In this document: positions 23,748-33,695 of the stretch, piece by piece
Layout of the letters: every line of letters starts with the position of its first letter
Numbering within the stretch: position 1 is the stretch's first letter
Origin: Actinomycetes bacterium
GTDB lineage: Bacteria; Actinomycetota; Humimicrobiia; Humimicrobiales; Humimicrobiaceae
Direction of reading: 5' to 3'
Length of the DNA: 51,675 nt
Assembly: GCA_022396035.1 (NCBI GenBank)
Contig: JAIOXO010000012.1
Coordinates: 1-51,675, forward strand
The notes under the pieces: model-generated
Told to the model about the DNA's origin: nothing
Database searches by the model: none
The model's input: the letters and a program-made list of their open reading frames with translations, nothing else
Program-made: the position numbers and the translations under genes

Positions 23748-26170
23748 TACAGGCTCCTTGAGGGCATATACTGGTCCAGCTGTTTAAAATTCTGAACCCA
23801 TTGCCGGGCATTGGAATCACCGCTTTCTGCAGTTTCAGCCATCTGGGGGTATATATCTCTGCTGATATAGAAATAAAGAGTCTGGGCTTCCCACAGGTCA
23901 TAATCCAGGTTTAGCGGCTCCATAATCTGCAGCAGGTTCTTGATGGTGAACAGCAGAAGCTTGTCCCGGGGAGTTTCATATAGTTTCCTGATCATCTGTT
24001 TTATGGTCTTGCTGGCAACGTATCCTATAACCTGCTGGTCTGGCTTTATGGGCCAGCGCCCTATTTCTTCTACCAGCTGGCGCAGCTTTTTGGTTTTAGC
24101 CTTGCGGTCTGCAAGAATTACCTGAAGATCGGTATTGAAAATAAATTTGAGGACATTGAAAAAAGTTTCCGGCAGGGGAATGTTCATCTGGTTCATAGCC
24201 TGCATAACCGGATAATTATGATCATAAATCTGACGGTATTGCTGTTCTATCTCTTTTAAGGCTGGCCTGGTAACCATGGAAATTATCTCTCTCTGTTTAT
24301 CCTTAAACAGGTGCCACAGAGAGTAGTTGTGGGATCCAAAGTACTCGTCCATCAAGGACATGGTCTGGGGGATGTCGCTTCTTAAAAAAGTTTCCTTTAT
24401 ATGTTTATGTATGGGTTCAAAAGGCTGTTCCTGTCCGTTATGGTGTATGCCCCCGATAAGATTGTGGTCTCCCAAGTGCAGAACCGCAAACTTTAATCCG
24501 GTTTTTTCCAGGGTAATGGTAGAAGTAAGGCTGCAGCGGCCTATGGCCATCTTCTGCCTTCCCAGTTTTATCCTTTCATATATGTGGCTGTCTATCCGGT
24601 AACAGTATAAAGCGGTATGTTCGGGGTATTTTTCAAATATCGATGACAGGGCATAATTGGCTCCCACCCTCAGCAGGTCTAAAACTGAAGGCGCTACCAG
24701 TTTCCGGTAGACCTGTTGCCCATTTTCAAACCGGGTCAGATTACTGGGGGCCTGGGCCAGTATTTGAGTAAATTCCTGATGGAGGTCGCGGGAAGTAAGC
24801 TGCTGTATAAGCTGCAGAGCCCTGGCTGCATACATAAGCACCTGTACAGTTTCTATTCCCGATATCTCGTCAAAGAACCAGCCGCAGCTGGTAAATATTA
24901 GCATGGCATGCCGCTGTAGTTCACATAATTTTAGTACAGTTACCTGCTCCGAATGGTTTAGTTCCCTGATCTGGTATTTGGAAAAAAATTTTTCTAGGTT
25001 ATCCTGTTTTCTATTCAGGATAACTTCAATATACCCGTTTCTGGCCTCCCAGGGGTCGGATAAGTAACTGGAGGCTTGTTGCTGGTAAACTTCTGCGCTG
25101 CGCTCAGAAAGCCAGTTCATAGCCTGGCGGAGAGGTTTTCTCCACTGCTGGTTCCATTCCGGATGGGCACCAGTGTTGCAGCCGCAGTCCTCCTGCCACC
25201 TTCCCACCCCATGTACGCAGCTCCAGGAAGAATTTTCAAATATTTCAACTTCATTCTGGGGAGGGTGGTTTTCCAGGTACTGGCCGTAATTGGTAATCCG
25301 GGCCAGGTTATTGGCCTGGATATGATGCAGGCAATAGGAGAGGGCCATTTCGCCAAACCGGTGATGGTGCCCGTAGGTTTCCCCGTCAGTGGCAATATTT
25401 ACCAGTTGGGGGTTGTCATCATCACTGAAGGCAGATACCAGGCGCTGGGCAAACTGCTGGCCATTGTCCAGAAGGTTTCCAAAACCTACATCATGGGATA
25501 TGGGGCCGTCATAAAAAAATATGGTTATGCTGCTGCCGGAAGGAAGGCTTATGCGATAGGGCAGCCTGGTATCAATTTTCCCTCCATCTACTTCTACCCA
25601 TTGCCGGCTGCCGGCTTCCTTTACCCTACGGGCCTGACCGGGAGCCAGTATGACAAATTTTATTCCTTCCTGGGCCATAAGGTCTAAAGTGGCCAGATCC
25701 ACTGCTGTTTCCGGAAGCCACATGCCTTCCGGGAACCGAAAAAAATGGTGCTCAAAATCTTTAATTCCCCAGATGACCTGGGTTCTTTTGTCCTTCTGGC
25801 TGGCCAGGGGCATTATCATATGGCTGTAGCACTGGGCCAGGGCAGAGCCGTGTCCGGAAAAGTTCTTCTGACTGATGCGGTCTGCTTCCAATATAGCTTC
25901 ATAAATTGGCCTGCGGTTGGTCAGCAGCCAGGACAGCAGGGTGGGACCAAAATTAAAGCTGATTTTAGAGTAGTTATTTACTATATCTATGATTTTAGCT
26001 TCCTGGGAAATTATCCTGGAAGCAGTATTAGGACCATAACATTCAGAGGTTATACGATCATTCCAGTCATGGTAAGGGTATGCTGAATCCTGTAGTTCTA
26101 CAAACTCCAGCCAGGGATTTTCCCTGGGCGGCTGGTAAAAGTGCCCATGTATGCAGATAAATCTATTCAT
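23747..26170 (-). CDS. GH57-family glycosidase with DUF3536
   Basis: An 807-residue GH57 alpha-glucan enzyme. Motif 1 is CIHGHFYQPPREN at residues 6-18. The conserved DGETYGHHHRFGE lies near residue 263 and HPEWNQQWR near 340. A C-terminal helical DUF3536 region covers about 500-807. Proteins of this architecture are often found with treY/treZ or glycogen genes; a debranching, amylase or branching activity has not been settled, so I leave the reaction open. It sits between treZ (44-bp gap) and treY (1-bp overlap). Confidence 0.85.
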   Translation of the reverse strand: MNRFICIHGHFYQPPRENPWLEFVELQDSAYPYHDWNDRITSECYGPNTASRIISQEAKIIDIVNNYSKISFNFGPTLLSWLLTNRRPIYEAILEADRISQKNFSGHGSALAQCYSHMIMPLASQKDKRTQVIWGIKDFEHHFFRFPEGMWLPETAVDLATLDLMAQEGIKFVILAPGQARRVKEAGSRQWVEVDGGKIDTRLPYRISLPSGSSITIFFYDGPISHDVGFGNLLDNGQQFAQRLVSAFSDDDNPQLVNIATDGETYGHHHRFGEMALSYCLHHIQANNLARITNYGQYLENHPPQNEVEIFENSSWSCVHGVGRWQEDCGCNTGAHPEWNQQWRKPLRQAMNWLSERSAEVYQQQASSYLSDPWEARNGYIEVILNRKQDNLEKFFSKYQIRELNHSEQVTVLKLCELQRHAMLIFTSCGWFFDEISGIETVQVLMYAARALQLIQQLTSRDLHQEFTQILAQAPSNLTRFENGQQVYRKLVAPSVLDLLRVGANYALSSIFEKYPEHTALYCYRIDSHIYERIKLGRQKMAIGRCSLTSTITLEKTGLKFAVLHLGDHNLIGGIHHNGQEQPFEPIHKHIKETFLRSDIPQTMSLMDEYFGSHNYSLWHLFKDKQREIISMVTRPALKEIEQQYRQIYDHNYPVMQAMNQMNIPLPETFFNVLKFIFNTDLQVILADRKAKTKKLRQLVEEIGRWPIKPDQQVIGYVASKTIKQMIRKLYETPRDKLLLFTIKNLLQIMEPLNLDYDLWEAQTLYFYISRDIYPQMAETAESGDSNARQWVQNFKQLDQYMPSRSL

Positions 26171-26214
26171 AGTTAAATTTTATTTTATTCACAGCTTTTA
26201 ATCAATATCGCCAG

Positions 26215-28041
26215 TTATATCTTTTTATACAGATTAAAACTGTTGCCCTGCAGGGTTAAGTCTTTACCCGGTGAGATTTCTTTATCCGCGGCAGGGCCGG
26301 GACCCAGCCAGGCGGTATCTGCTGAAGAGAGGACCCTTGAATAACGGCCGGAAGGTATGTCCAGGCTTATGTTGGTGGGGTTTGGATTAAAGGAAGCTAT
26401 GGAATAAAAGCTTAAATCTTGCTTCTTTTTTACTATCATCATGACATTTTTTTTCTCATCGGCACTAACCCTTATGTGGGATTGGTTAATGCAGCCCAGG
26501 GCTGGATATTTTTTGCGCAAAGATATAAGGGTGCTGTAGTAGGAAAAGAGCGCCTGCTGTCTTTTATTATCCAGTTTGGACCAATCCAGTATGGACCGGG
26601 CAAAGGTATCCACGCTCTGGGGATCAGGAGGTTCTCCTTCTTGCATGAATTGCGAAAATTCCTCTTTTCTTCCCTGCCTTACTGCCCGGGCCAGCTGCTG
26701 GTCTTTATGGCTGGTAAAATACAGGAACGGATTGTCTTCCCCATATTCTTCGCCCATAAACAGCAGGGGTATATAGGGGGAGAATATGACCAGGGCGGCA
26801 GCCAGCTTAAGGGCTTCAAAGCTTACCAGTGCAGATAGTCTCTGCCCCTTCATCCGGTTGCCTATCTGGTCATGGTTCTGTATGAAGGCAATAAATTTAT
26901 GGCCGGCCAGTCCCCGGGCGCTGTTTCCATGCTTTCTTTTCCTGTATACCGAGTAGTTTCCATCAAATACATAGCCGCAGGTTAATGCTTTTTTTAGATG
27001 ACTTAGGCGGCCAAAATCAATATAGTAGCCTTCCCTTTCCCCGGTAAGCAGTGAATGCAGGGCGTGATGAAAATCATCATTCCACTGAGAATCCAGCCCA
27101 TAACCGCCCTCTTCTTTCCCCTTTATTATCCTGGTGTCGTTGAGGTCGCTTTCTGCTATAAGCCAGTGGGGCTTACCAGAAACAGCAGAAAATTTCTTTA
27201 CTGCTTGTCCCAGCTGGGATAAAAAATGCCGGGCGCTAAAGTCAAATATACCATGCACTGCATCCAGTCTCAGGGCATCGATATGGTAGCGGTCCAGCCA
27301 GAAAAGCGCGTTTTGAATCCAGTAATTTCTTACCTGGTCGCTGTATTGTTGATCAAAATTTACAGCCTGGCCCCAGTTGCTTTGATACCTGGAGGTAAAG
27401 TAAGGGGCAAAATCAGTCAGGCAATTTCCTTCCGGGCCCAGGTGATTGTAAACTACATCCAGTATCACTGCTATTTTTCTGCTGTGGGCTGCGGTTATAA
27501 GCCGGGCCAGCTGCTGCGGCCCACCATAGGAATTTTGCACCGCAAAGGTAAAAACCCCGTCGTAGCCCCAGTTACGTTCACCGGAAAACTGGGCTACAGG
27601 CATCAGCTCAATGGCATTAATTCCCAGATTTTTTAAATAATCTAATTTGTCTATTACTCCCTCAAAGGTTCCTTTCCGGCTGAAAGTCCCTACATGCAGC
27701 TCATAGATGATCCATTGGTCCAATGGAGGAGGCTTCCAGGTATCAGATTCAGGCATCAGGGATTCTATATCCAGGACGGCAGAGGGGCCAAATACCCCTT
27801 CAGGCTGCCAGAAGGAGGCAGGGTCCGGTCTTTTTTTGCCATCTTCCAGTATATAGTAGTAGAAGTCGCCCGGCTGTGCATCTACTATGGCCTGCCAGTA
27901 GCCATGAAGGCTTCTGGCCATAGGGTACAGGGAGGTAGAGCGGCCATCATTTATGTGCAGGCTTACCTGTCTGGATAAGGGAGCCCAGAGCTTGAAACGG
28001 CAGGTGCCGTTTTTTAATAATTTATGTCCTATAGGGGTCAT
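26215..28041 (-). CDS. treZ: Malto-oligosyltrehalose trehalohydrolase
   Basis: TreZ (GH13) releases trehalose from the TreY product. A CBM48-like N-terminal domain (CRFKLWAPLSRQVSLHI) precedes the catalytic barrel: YELHVGTFSRKGTF, DVVYNHLGPEGN, LRLDAVHGI (nucleophile), LIAESDLND (acid/base) and QNHDQIGNR. 608 residues is the usual length. Its ATG overlaps the glgB stop by 4 bp (ATGA), showing translational coupling. Confidence 0.94.
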   Translation of the reverse strand: MTPIGHKLLKNGTCRFKLWAPLSRQVSLHINDGRSTSLYPMARSLHGYWQAIVDAQPGDFYYYILEDGKKRPDPASFWQPEGVFGPSAVLDIESLMPESDTWKPPPLDQWIIYELHVGTFSRKGTFEGVIDKLDYLKNLGINAIELMPVAQFSGERNWGYDGVFTFAVQNSYGGPQQLARLITAAHSRKIAVILDVVYNHLGPEGNCLTDFAPYFTSRYQSNWGQAVNFDQQYSDQVRNYWIQNALFWLDRYHIDALRLDAVHGIFDFSARHFLSQLGQAVKKFSAVSGKPHWLIAESDLNDTRIIKGKEEGGYGLDSQWNDDFHHALHSLLTGEREGYYIDFGRLSHLKKALTCGYVFDGNYSVYRKRKHGNSARGLAGHKFIAFIQNHDQIGNRMKGQRLSALVSFEALKLAAALVIFSPYIPLLFMGEEYGEDNPFLYFTSHKDQQLARAVRQGRKEEFSQFMQEGEPPDPQSVDTFARSILDWSKLDNKRQQALFSYYSTLISLRKKYPALGCINQSHIRVSADEKKNVMMIVKKKQDLSFYSIASFNPNPTNISLDIPSGRYSRVLSSADTAWLGPGPAADKEISPGKDLTLQGNSFNLYKKI

Positions 28042-29984
28042 GGCACATATTTTAAAACTACCAGAGCCAGAGGCGGCAGGGTCAGGCTTAATGAATAGGG
28101 CTGGCCGTGGCAGGCAATACCCTGGCTATACTGGCCGCCCAGATTTCCGGTATTGCTGCCGCCATAGGTCTGGGAGTCAGTATTTATTATTTCCTGCCAG
28201 AATCCTTTTTGCGGTACCCCCAGGCGGTAACCGGTTCTGGGAACTGGCGTAAAATTGGCTGCTATCAGTAACACCTGCTGGCTGTCTTTTGCTTTTCTCA
28301 GATAAGATATTATGCTGGATTTGTAATCATTGCAGTCTACCCAGCTGAATCCCTGGCCGGAAAAATCCAGCTGGTGCAGGGCGGGCTCATTTCTGTATAA
28401 TTGGTTAAGGTCACTTACCAGCTGTTTAATTTTTTGATGGGGCTCAAAGTCCAGCAGATGCCAATCCAGGCTGCGTTGATGACTCCATTCAGAAAACTGG
28501 CCCAGCTCAATTCCCATAAACAGCATTTTTTTTCCGGGCTGGGTAAACATATAGGCTAAAAGAAGCCTCAGGTTGGCAAACTTCTGCCAGTTATCGCCGG
28601 GCATCTTTCCCATCATGGATCCTTTTCCATGGACCACTTCGTCATGGGATAAAGCCAGCATAAAGTTCTCCTGGAAGGCATAAATTAAGCGGAAAGTTAA
28701 CAGGTCATGGTGGTGTTTCCTGTAAATTGGGTCTTTTTTCATATATTCCAGGGTATCGTGCATCCAGCCCATGTCCCACTTCATGCCAAACCCCAGCCCC
28801 CCAACATAAGTGGGCCTGGAAACCATGGGCCAGGAGGTTGACTCTTCGGCTATGGTCTGTACATGAGGAAAATGCTGGTAAATCTGCAGGTTAAGTTTTC
28901 GTAAAAAATCTATAGCTTCAATATTTTCATTTCCCCCGTATTTATTGGGGATCCACTGGCCATCTTTTCGTGAATAATCCAGATACAGCATGGATGCCAC
29001 CGCATCCAGCCTCAACCCGTCAATATGGTATTTATCCAGCCAGAAAAAAGCATTGCTTATCAGAAAAGACTGTATTTCTTTCCTGCCGTAATTAAATATC
29101 AATGAGTCCCAGTCAGGGTGAAGGCCTTTTCGGGTATCTGCATGCTCATAGAGATGGGTTCCGTCAAAAAAGCCCAGGCCATGTTCGTCCTTGGGAAAAT
29201 GCGAGGGAACCCAGTCCAGTATTACTCCTATACCCTGCTGGTGTAAATAGTCTATAAGGTACATGAAATCCTGGGGGCTGCCGTATCTGGAAGTTGGGCC
29301 AAAATAGCCGGTAATCTGGTAGCCCCAGGAACCGTAAAAAGGGTGTTCCATTATCGGCATAAATTCCACATGGGTAAAATAGGTCTGCTTAATATATTTG
29401 GCCAGCCGGGGAGCAAGCTCCCTGTAGGTTAACCTTTTGCCATCTTCCTTTCTGGCCCAGGAACCTATATGCATTTCGTATACCGAGATTGGGCCATCCA
29501 GCCTGTTTATTTCTTTCCTGCCCTTAATCCACTGTTCATCTTTCCAATGATAATCAAGGTTGGAGACAACGGATGCGGTCCGGGGAGGCTTTTCAAAATA
29601 AAAGCCGTAAGGATCCGGCTTGTCCACACTGTAGTGATTGTATCTGGATATCAGGTGATATTTGTACTTGGTACCCTCGGTTATGCCTTCCAGGTACCCT
29701 TCCCAGATACCCGAGCTTCCCCTGGGTCTCAGGGGGCAGCTTTCCTTGTCCCACCCATTGAACTCACCAAATACCGATACTTTTTTAGCATTGGGCGCCC
29801 ACAGGGCAAAATAATAGCCGTGTTCTAAAGGGTGGACTCCCATCTTTTCATATAACTTAAAATGGTTGCCTTCATTGAAAAGGTATATATCTTCTTCAGT
29901 TAGCAGGGTTGGTGTTTTTTTTCCCATAGGTTGCAAATAATTACCATTTTTATTAAAGCTATCAAAGTTGGCAGGCAAAAGCAA
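28038..29984 (-). CDS. glgB: 1,4-alpha-glucan branching enzyme
   Basis: GlgB (GH13) introduces alpha-1,6 branches into glycogen. Seen are the CBM48 segment YFALWAPNAKKVSVFGEFNGWD, DWVPSHFPKDEHGLG, the nucleophile in LRLDAVASMLYLDY, the acid/base in TIAEESTSW and LSHDEVVHGKGSM. First gene of the minus-strand operon glgB-treZ-GH57-treY-malQ. The listed start is a TTG with no ribosome binding site; the ATG at 29927 (MGKKTPTLL) agrees better with family alignments and may be the true start. Confidence 0.94.
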   Translation of the reverse strand: MLLPANFDSFNKNGNYLQPMGKKTPTLLTEEDIYLFNEGNHFKLYEKMGVHPLEHGYYFALWAPNAKKVSVFGEFNGWDKESCPLRPRGSSGIWEGYLEGITEGTKYKYHLISRYNHYSVDKPDPYGFYFEKPPRTASVVSNLDYHWKDEQWIKGRKEINRLDGPISVYEMHIGSWARKEDGKRLTYRELAPRLAKYIKQTYFTHVEFMPIMEHPFYGSWGYQITGYFGPTSRYGSPQDFMYLIDYLHQQGIGVILDWVPSHFPKDEHGLGFFDGTHLYEHADTRKGLHPDWDSLIFNYGRKEIQSFLISNAFFWLDKYHIDGLRLDAVASMLYLDYSRKDGQWIPNKYGGNENIEAIDFLRKLNLQIYQHFPHVQTIAEESTSWPMVSRPTYVGGLGFGMKWDMGWMHDTLEYMKKDPIYRKHHHDLLTFRLIYAFQENFMLALSHDEVVHGKGSMMGKMPGDNWQKFANLRLLLAYMFTQPGKKMLFMGIELGQFSEWSHQRSLDWHLLDFEPHQKIKQLVSDLNQLYRNEPALHQLDFSGQGFSWVDCNDYKSSIISYLRKAKDSQQVLLIAANFTPVPRTGYRLGVPQKGFWQEIINTDSQTYGGSNTGNLGGQYSQGIACHGQPYSLSLTLPPLALVVLKYVP

Positions 29985-30001
29985 TTAAACTTTTTTTATG
30001 T

Positions 30002-30030
30002 TTCACATTTATACCGGTTAGAGTGATAAT
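30002..30030 (+). promoter_or_regulatory. glgA promoter in the divergent glgB/glgA gap
   Basis: TTCACA (30002-30007) and GATAAT (30025-30030) with a 17-bp spacer, 32 bp before the glgA start; AGAAGGGGG gives the ribosome binding site. Confidence 0.45.
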
Positions 30031-30062
30031 ATAATTAACTTAAGCAAGAAGGGGGAAATTTT

Positions 30063-31529
30063 ATGCAGGTGGCTTTGTGCTCTACAGAAGCGGTTCCTTT
30101 TGCCAAAACCGGCGGTATGGCAGACGTGGTAGGTGCTCTGCCCCGGGCATTAAAGACTCAGGGCGTAGAATGTATGGTGATTATGCCTTTTTACAGCTCA
30201 CTGTTGGAGAAAGGCTATGATTTTAAGCTGGTAAAAGGCGGTCTGAATGTGCCCATGAATGATTACCAGGAAGAATTCTATGACCTTCTGGAGTGTAATC
30301 ACCAGGGCATAAGATTTTTATTTATAAAAAACGATAATTTTTTTAACCGCAATCACATATACGGTACCCCCAGGGGCGATTACCGGGATAATCCCATAAG
30401 ATTCGGCTTTTTCTGTAAAGCTATTTTAGCTGCTTTGGAAGAATTGAACCTGGCCCCGGACATAATTCATTTAAATGATTACCACTGCGCTTTAGTCAGC
30501 CTGTATCTGCATCAGATAAGAAGCCTAAATTTGCCGGGAAAAGAATTTTTTGACCAGACTGCTACTGTATTTACCATTCATAATCTTGCCTACCAGGGTA
30601 TTTACGGCCGGCAGGTGCTGGATATGATAGGGGTGGGTCAGCAGTATTTTTCCATGGACAGGCTGGAGTTTTATGGCAGTGTAAATTTTATGAAAGGGGG
30701 CATAATTTTTTCTGATAAAATAACTACGGTAAGCCCCACCTATTCCCGGGAGATACTGACCCCCCGGTACGGAGAAAAACTGGAAGGCATACTGAAGTCC
30801 AGAAAAAAAGATTTAACCGGTATAGTAAATGGAATTGACTATAGCCTGTGGGATCCTGAAAATGATAACAGCCTGTGCACCAACTATGGCCGGGATGATC
30901 TTAAAGGCAAAGACCAGTGCAAGAAGCATTTGCTTAACAATTATTTTAACCACGGCAGCTCCCGGGCCCCCCTGGTGGGAGTGGTATCCAGGCTTTCTGC
31001 CCAGAAAGGTATGGACCTGATAGGCCAGTCCCTGGACAAGATTATAGGTATGGGATTTTTTATGGTGGTGCTGGGGACCGGAGATCATAGCTACCAGAAG
31101 CTGCTGCAGGATTACCAGGCAAAATATAAGGGAAATCTGAGTGTAAATATAACCTACAGCGACAATTTGGCCCGGCTTATATATTCAGGCTGCGATATGT
31201 TTTTGATGCCCTCCAAATATGAGCCATGCGGGTTAGGCCAGCTTATAAGTCTGCGTTACGGTACGGTGCCGGTGGTAAGGGATACAGGAGGGCTGTCTGA
31301 TACCATAAAGGCCGTAGGGAACCAGCAGGATGTGGCGGATGGGGGAACCGGGTTCAAATTTGGTGAGTATAGCAGCTCCCATATGCTTAAAGCATTGAAA
31401 ACCGCCCTTTCCTTTTACGGTAATAAAAGCCTGTGGAAGAAAATCATGGCAAACGGCATGAAGTGTGACTTTTCCTGGAAAGCATCGGCCCTAAGTTACA
31501 AAAAACTGTATATTAGTATAAAAAAATGA
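30063..31529 (+). CDS. glgA: Glycogen synthase (GT5)
   Basis: GlgA extends alpha-1,4-glucan using ADP- or UDP-glucose. The donor-binding loop reads FAKTGGMADVVGALP (usual KTGGL), TVFTIHNLAYQG lies near residue 168, VSRLSAQKGMDL near 302 and the catalytic SKYEPCGLGQL near 387. 488 residues is standard. It diverges from the glgB-treZ operon, and its stop overlaps the start of a sensor kinase by 4 bp, an unusual coupling. No glgC is nearby. Confidence 0.95.
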   Translation: MQVALCSTEAVPFAKTGGMADVVGALPRALKTQGVECMVIMPFYSSLLEKGYDFKLVKGGLNVPMNDYQEEFYDLLECNHQGIRFLFIKNDNFFNRNHIYGTPRGDYRDNPIRFGFFCKAILAALEELNLAPDIIHLNDYHCALVSLYLHQIRSLNLPGKEFFDQTATVFTIHNLAYQGIYGRQVLDMIGVGQQYFSMDRLEFYGSVNFMKGGIIFSDKITTVSPTYSREILTPRYGEKLEGILKSRKKDLTGIVNGIDYSLWDPENDNSLCTNYGRDDLKGKDQCKKHLLNNYFNHGSSRAPLVGVVSRLSAQKGMDLIGQSLDKIIGMGFFMVVLGTGDHSYQKLLQDYQAKYKGNLSVNITYSDNLARLIYSGCDMFLMPSKYEPCGLGQLISLRYGTVPVVRDTGGLSDTIKAVGNQQDVADGGTGFKFGEYSSSHMLKALKTALSFYGNKSLWKKIMANGMKCDFSWKASALSYKKLYISIKK

Positions 31530-33304
31530 ATATAAGGGAAAATACAGATAGCCCTACCTTCAGAAAGTTAAACATCCTATATCAGATATCCAAGTATGTA
31601 TCTTCCACCCTGGACCTTTCCAAGATATTAAAGACTATTCTTACCGGCGTAACTTTTGGCAATGGGTTTGGTTATAACCGGGCCTATCTGTTTCTTGCCG
31701 AGAAGAGTGACCAGTACCTGGCGGGTAGGCTGGCAGTAGGACCGGACAATGCCCAGGATGCAGCTAATATCTGGCAGCAGATACAGGAAAAGAATTTTTC
31801 TCTTGAAGATTTCCTGACCAGAAACAGCAAACATCAATATGACCATTATTACTCCCAGCTGGACCAGAGGGTTAGAAACATAAAGATTCCGGTTGACTCC
31901 CGGAAGCTGGTAGCCAAATCTTATCAGGACAATGAGATAATCAATGTAGATTTAACCGCTCCCGGATTTGATCGGGAACAGATAGAGAGTGAAATACTGA
32001 CCTTGATTGATTATGAAAAGTTCTGCCTGATACCCCTGGCTTCGTTCAACCGCCGGCTGGGAGTGATGATAGTGGATAATAAATATAATCACAGGGAGAT
32101 TACCGCTGATGATATAAGTTTTTTATATATGCTCAGCCAGCAGGCTGCCCAGGCCATTGAAAATGCCAGTGCCTACAGGGATCTTAAAGATATAGTAAGC
32201 CGGCTGGTTAAAGTCAATGAAAAGATCAACTACCTTAAGGAATATAATGAAAATATACTGGAAAATATACCCATAGGTATATGTGTGGTTGATAATAAGT
32301 TTGATATTAATGCCTGCAATTCCAGTTTCTGCCTGATGGCAGGCAAAGAAAAGCAGCAATTGATGGGCATGCACATTTCCTGGGTTCACTTACAAATCAG
32401 GGGCAGGAACATAAAAAGGATTTTAAAAAAAGTGAAAAATGCAGCCAAAAATCGCTCTCTTAGCCGGGCTGCCATGGATTTCGGACAAGGAGGGAGGATC
32501 TGTAATCTGAACCTGTCCATGCTAAAGGATATGAAGGGAAGAATTGATGGAATAATTATAATAATTGACGATATAACCGAACAGGTAAACATGGAAGAAA
32601 CCATGGAAGAACTGAAGAGGCTGGCCCAACTGGGAGAGTTTGCGGCCCATGTGGCCCATGAAATAAGGAATCCCCTGGCAGCCATAGGAGGGTATGCCCG
32701 CAGGCTAAAAAAGGGGCATCTGGCAGGCCGGGGTGCTGATATGGAGAGCATGGATATAATTATCCAGGAAGTAGAGAGGCTGGAAAATATAGTTAACAGT
32801 ACCCTTCAGTACAGCCAGGATAAAAGAGAAGTTCTAGCTGAAGATATAAGTTTGGAGCAGGTTTTAGGAGAATGTATACAGGTAATAGAGGCTTATGCTG
32901 AAGACAGACAGATAACCATAAACCAGTCTCTGGTTGAAAGTGGGGTACGGGTAAGAGGGTCCAGAGAAAAGCTCAAACAGGCTTTTATCAATCTGGTAAA
33001 GAATTCCATAGAAGCCTCTTATATTGGAGAAAAAATCAATATCCGCCTGGAAAAAGCAGCAGACAAGGCTGTTATAAGGATTGATAACCGGGGTTCCATA
33101 ATAGAGAAAGAAGATATTGAAAAAATATTTTTACCCTTTTATTCAACTAAAAAAGGAGGAACCGGACTGGGTTTGGCCATAACCAAAAAGATAATTACCG
33201 AACATCAGGGCCAGATTGACGTCTGCAGCAAAAAGGATAATACTATTTTTACTATAAAATTACCGGTAGCCGGAGGTGAAAATGAAAACCATACTGATCG
33301 TTGA
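31526..33304 (+). CDS. Sensor histidine kinase (GAF-PAS-HisKA-HATPase), apparently cytoplasmic
   Basis: The 592 residues contain a GAF-like domain (about 20-215), a PAS domain (240-350, ILENIPIGICVVDNKF), a HisKA helix with His378 in HVAHEIRNPLAAIGGYA, and a HATPase_c domain (about 470-585) with the N box LVKNSIEAS and G box GGTGLGLAI. No membrane helix is seen, so it senses a cytoplasmic signal. It starts inside the glgA stop (ATGA) and its end overlaps the receiver gene, so synthase, kinase and receiver should be made together. Signal and targets are unknown; a carbon-storage input is inference. Confidence 0.92.
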   Translation: MNIRENTDSPTFRKLNILYQISKYVSSTLDLSKILKTILTGVTFGNGFGYNRAYLFLAEKSDQYLAGRLAVGPDNAQDAANIWQQIQEKNFSLEDFLTRNSKHQYDHYYSQLDQRVRNIKIPVDSRKLVAKSYQDNEIINVDLTAPGFDREQIESEILTLIDYEKFCLIPLASFNRRLGVMIVDNKYNHREITADDISFLYMLSQQAAQAIENASAYRDLKDIVSRLVKVNEKINYLKEYNENILENIPIGICVVDNKFDINACNSSFCLMAGKEKQQLMGMHISWVHLQIRGRNIKRILKKVKNAAKNRSLSRAAMDFGQGGRICNLNLSMLKDMKGRIDGIIIIIDDITEQVNMEETMEELKRLAQLGEFAAHVAHEIRNPLAAIGGYARRLKKGHLAGRGADMESMDIIIQEVERLENIVNSTLQYSQDKREVLAEDISLEQVLGECIQVIEAYAEDRQITINQSLVESGVRVRGSREKLKQAFINLVKNSIEASYIGEKINIRLEKAADKAVIRIDNRGSIIEKEDIEKIFLPFYSTKKGGTGLGLAITKKIITEHQGQIDVCSKKDNTIFTIKLPVAGGENENHTDR

Positions 33305-33638
33305 GGATGAAGAACATTTACGAAAACTGTATCGGGATGAGCTTATAGATGAGGGTTACAGGGTAATTGTTGCCGGCGATGGAGACCAGGGTTTTGAGTA
33401 TTACCAGGATCAAAGGCCGGATCTGGTAACTATTGACATAAAAATGCAGGGGACAGACGGCATAAGCCTTATGCATAAGATAAGGAAACTGGACAAGAAA
33501 ATACCCATAATCCTTTATACTGCCTATGGTGAGTATTCCCAGGATTTTTTAACCTGGGCTGCTAATGAATACCTGGTTAAATCTTCTGACCTGGAGCAGC
33601 TTAAAAGAAAAATTAGAAAACTGCTTTCTGATTCATAA
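33282..33638 (+). CDS. Single-domain response regulator
   Basis: A 118-residue receiver domain without output domain. The acidic pocket is EDEE (8-11), the phosphoacceptor Asp52 in TIDIKM, Thr at LYTAYG and Lys in EYLVKSSD. I start at the ATG at 33282 because GGAGG lies 5 bp upstream; a GTG at 33276 is closer to that site and less likely. It overlaps the kinase gene by 23 bp. As a receiver alone it must act through protein contact, perhaps phosphorelay or direct effect on an enzyme. Confidence 0.9.
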   Translation: MKTILIVEDEEHLRKLYRDELIDEGYRVIVAGDGDQGFEYYQDQRPDLVTIDIKMQGTDGISLMHKIRKLDKKIPIILYTAYGEYSQDFLTWAANEYLVKSSDLEQLKRKIRKLLSDS

Positions 33639-33639
33639 A

Positions 33640-33667
33640 TTGCAAATATTATTAAAACAGGTATAAT
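33640..33667 (+). promoter_or_regulatory. Promoter upstream of galT
   Basis: TTGCAA (33640-33645), 16-bp spacer, TATAAT (33662-33667), then GAAAGGAG as ribosome binding site before a TTG start. It separates galT-tilS from the glgA cluster. Confidence 0.6.
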
Positions 33668-33695
33668 GGCAGTTTTTTGAAAGGAGTGTTTAAAA

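Noticed and set aside
24716-25687. Long plus-strand open frames opposite the GH57 gene
   Set aside because: They are antisense shadows: the minus-strand frame has clear GH57 motifs and the plus-strand products have no family features.
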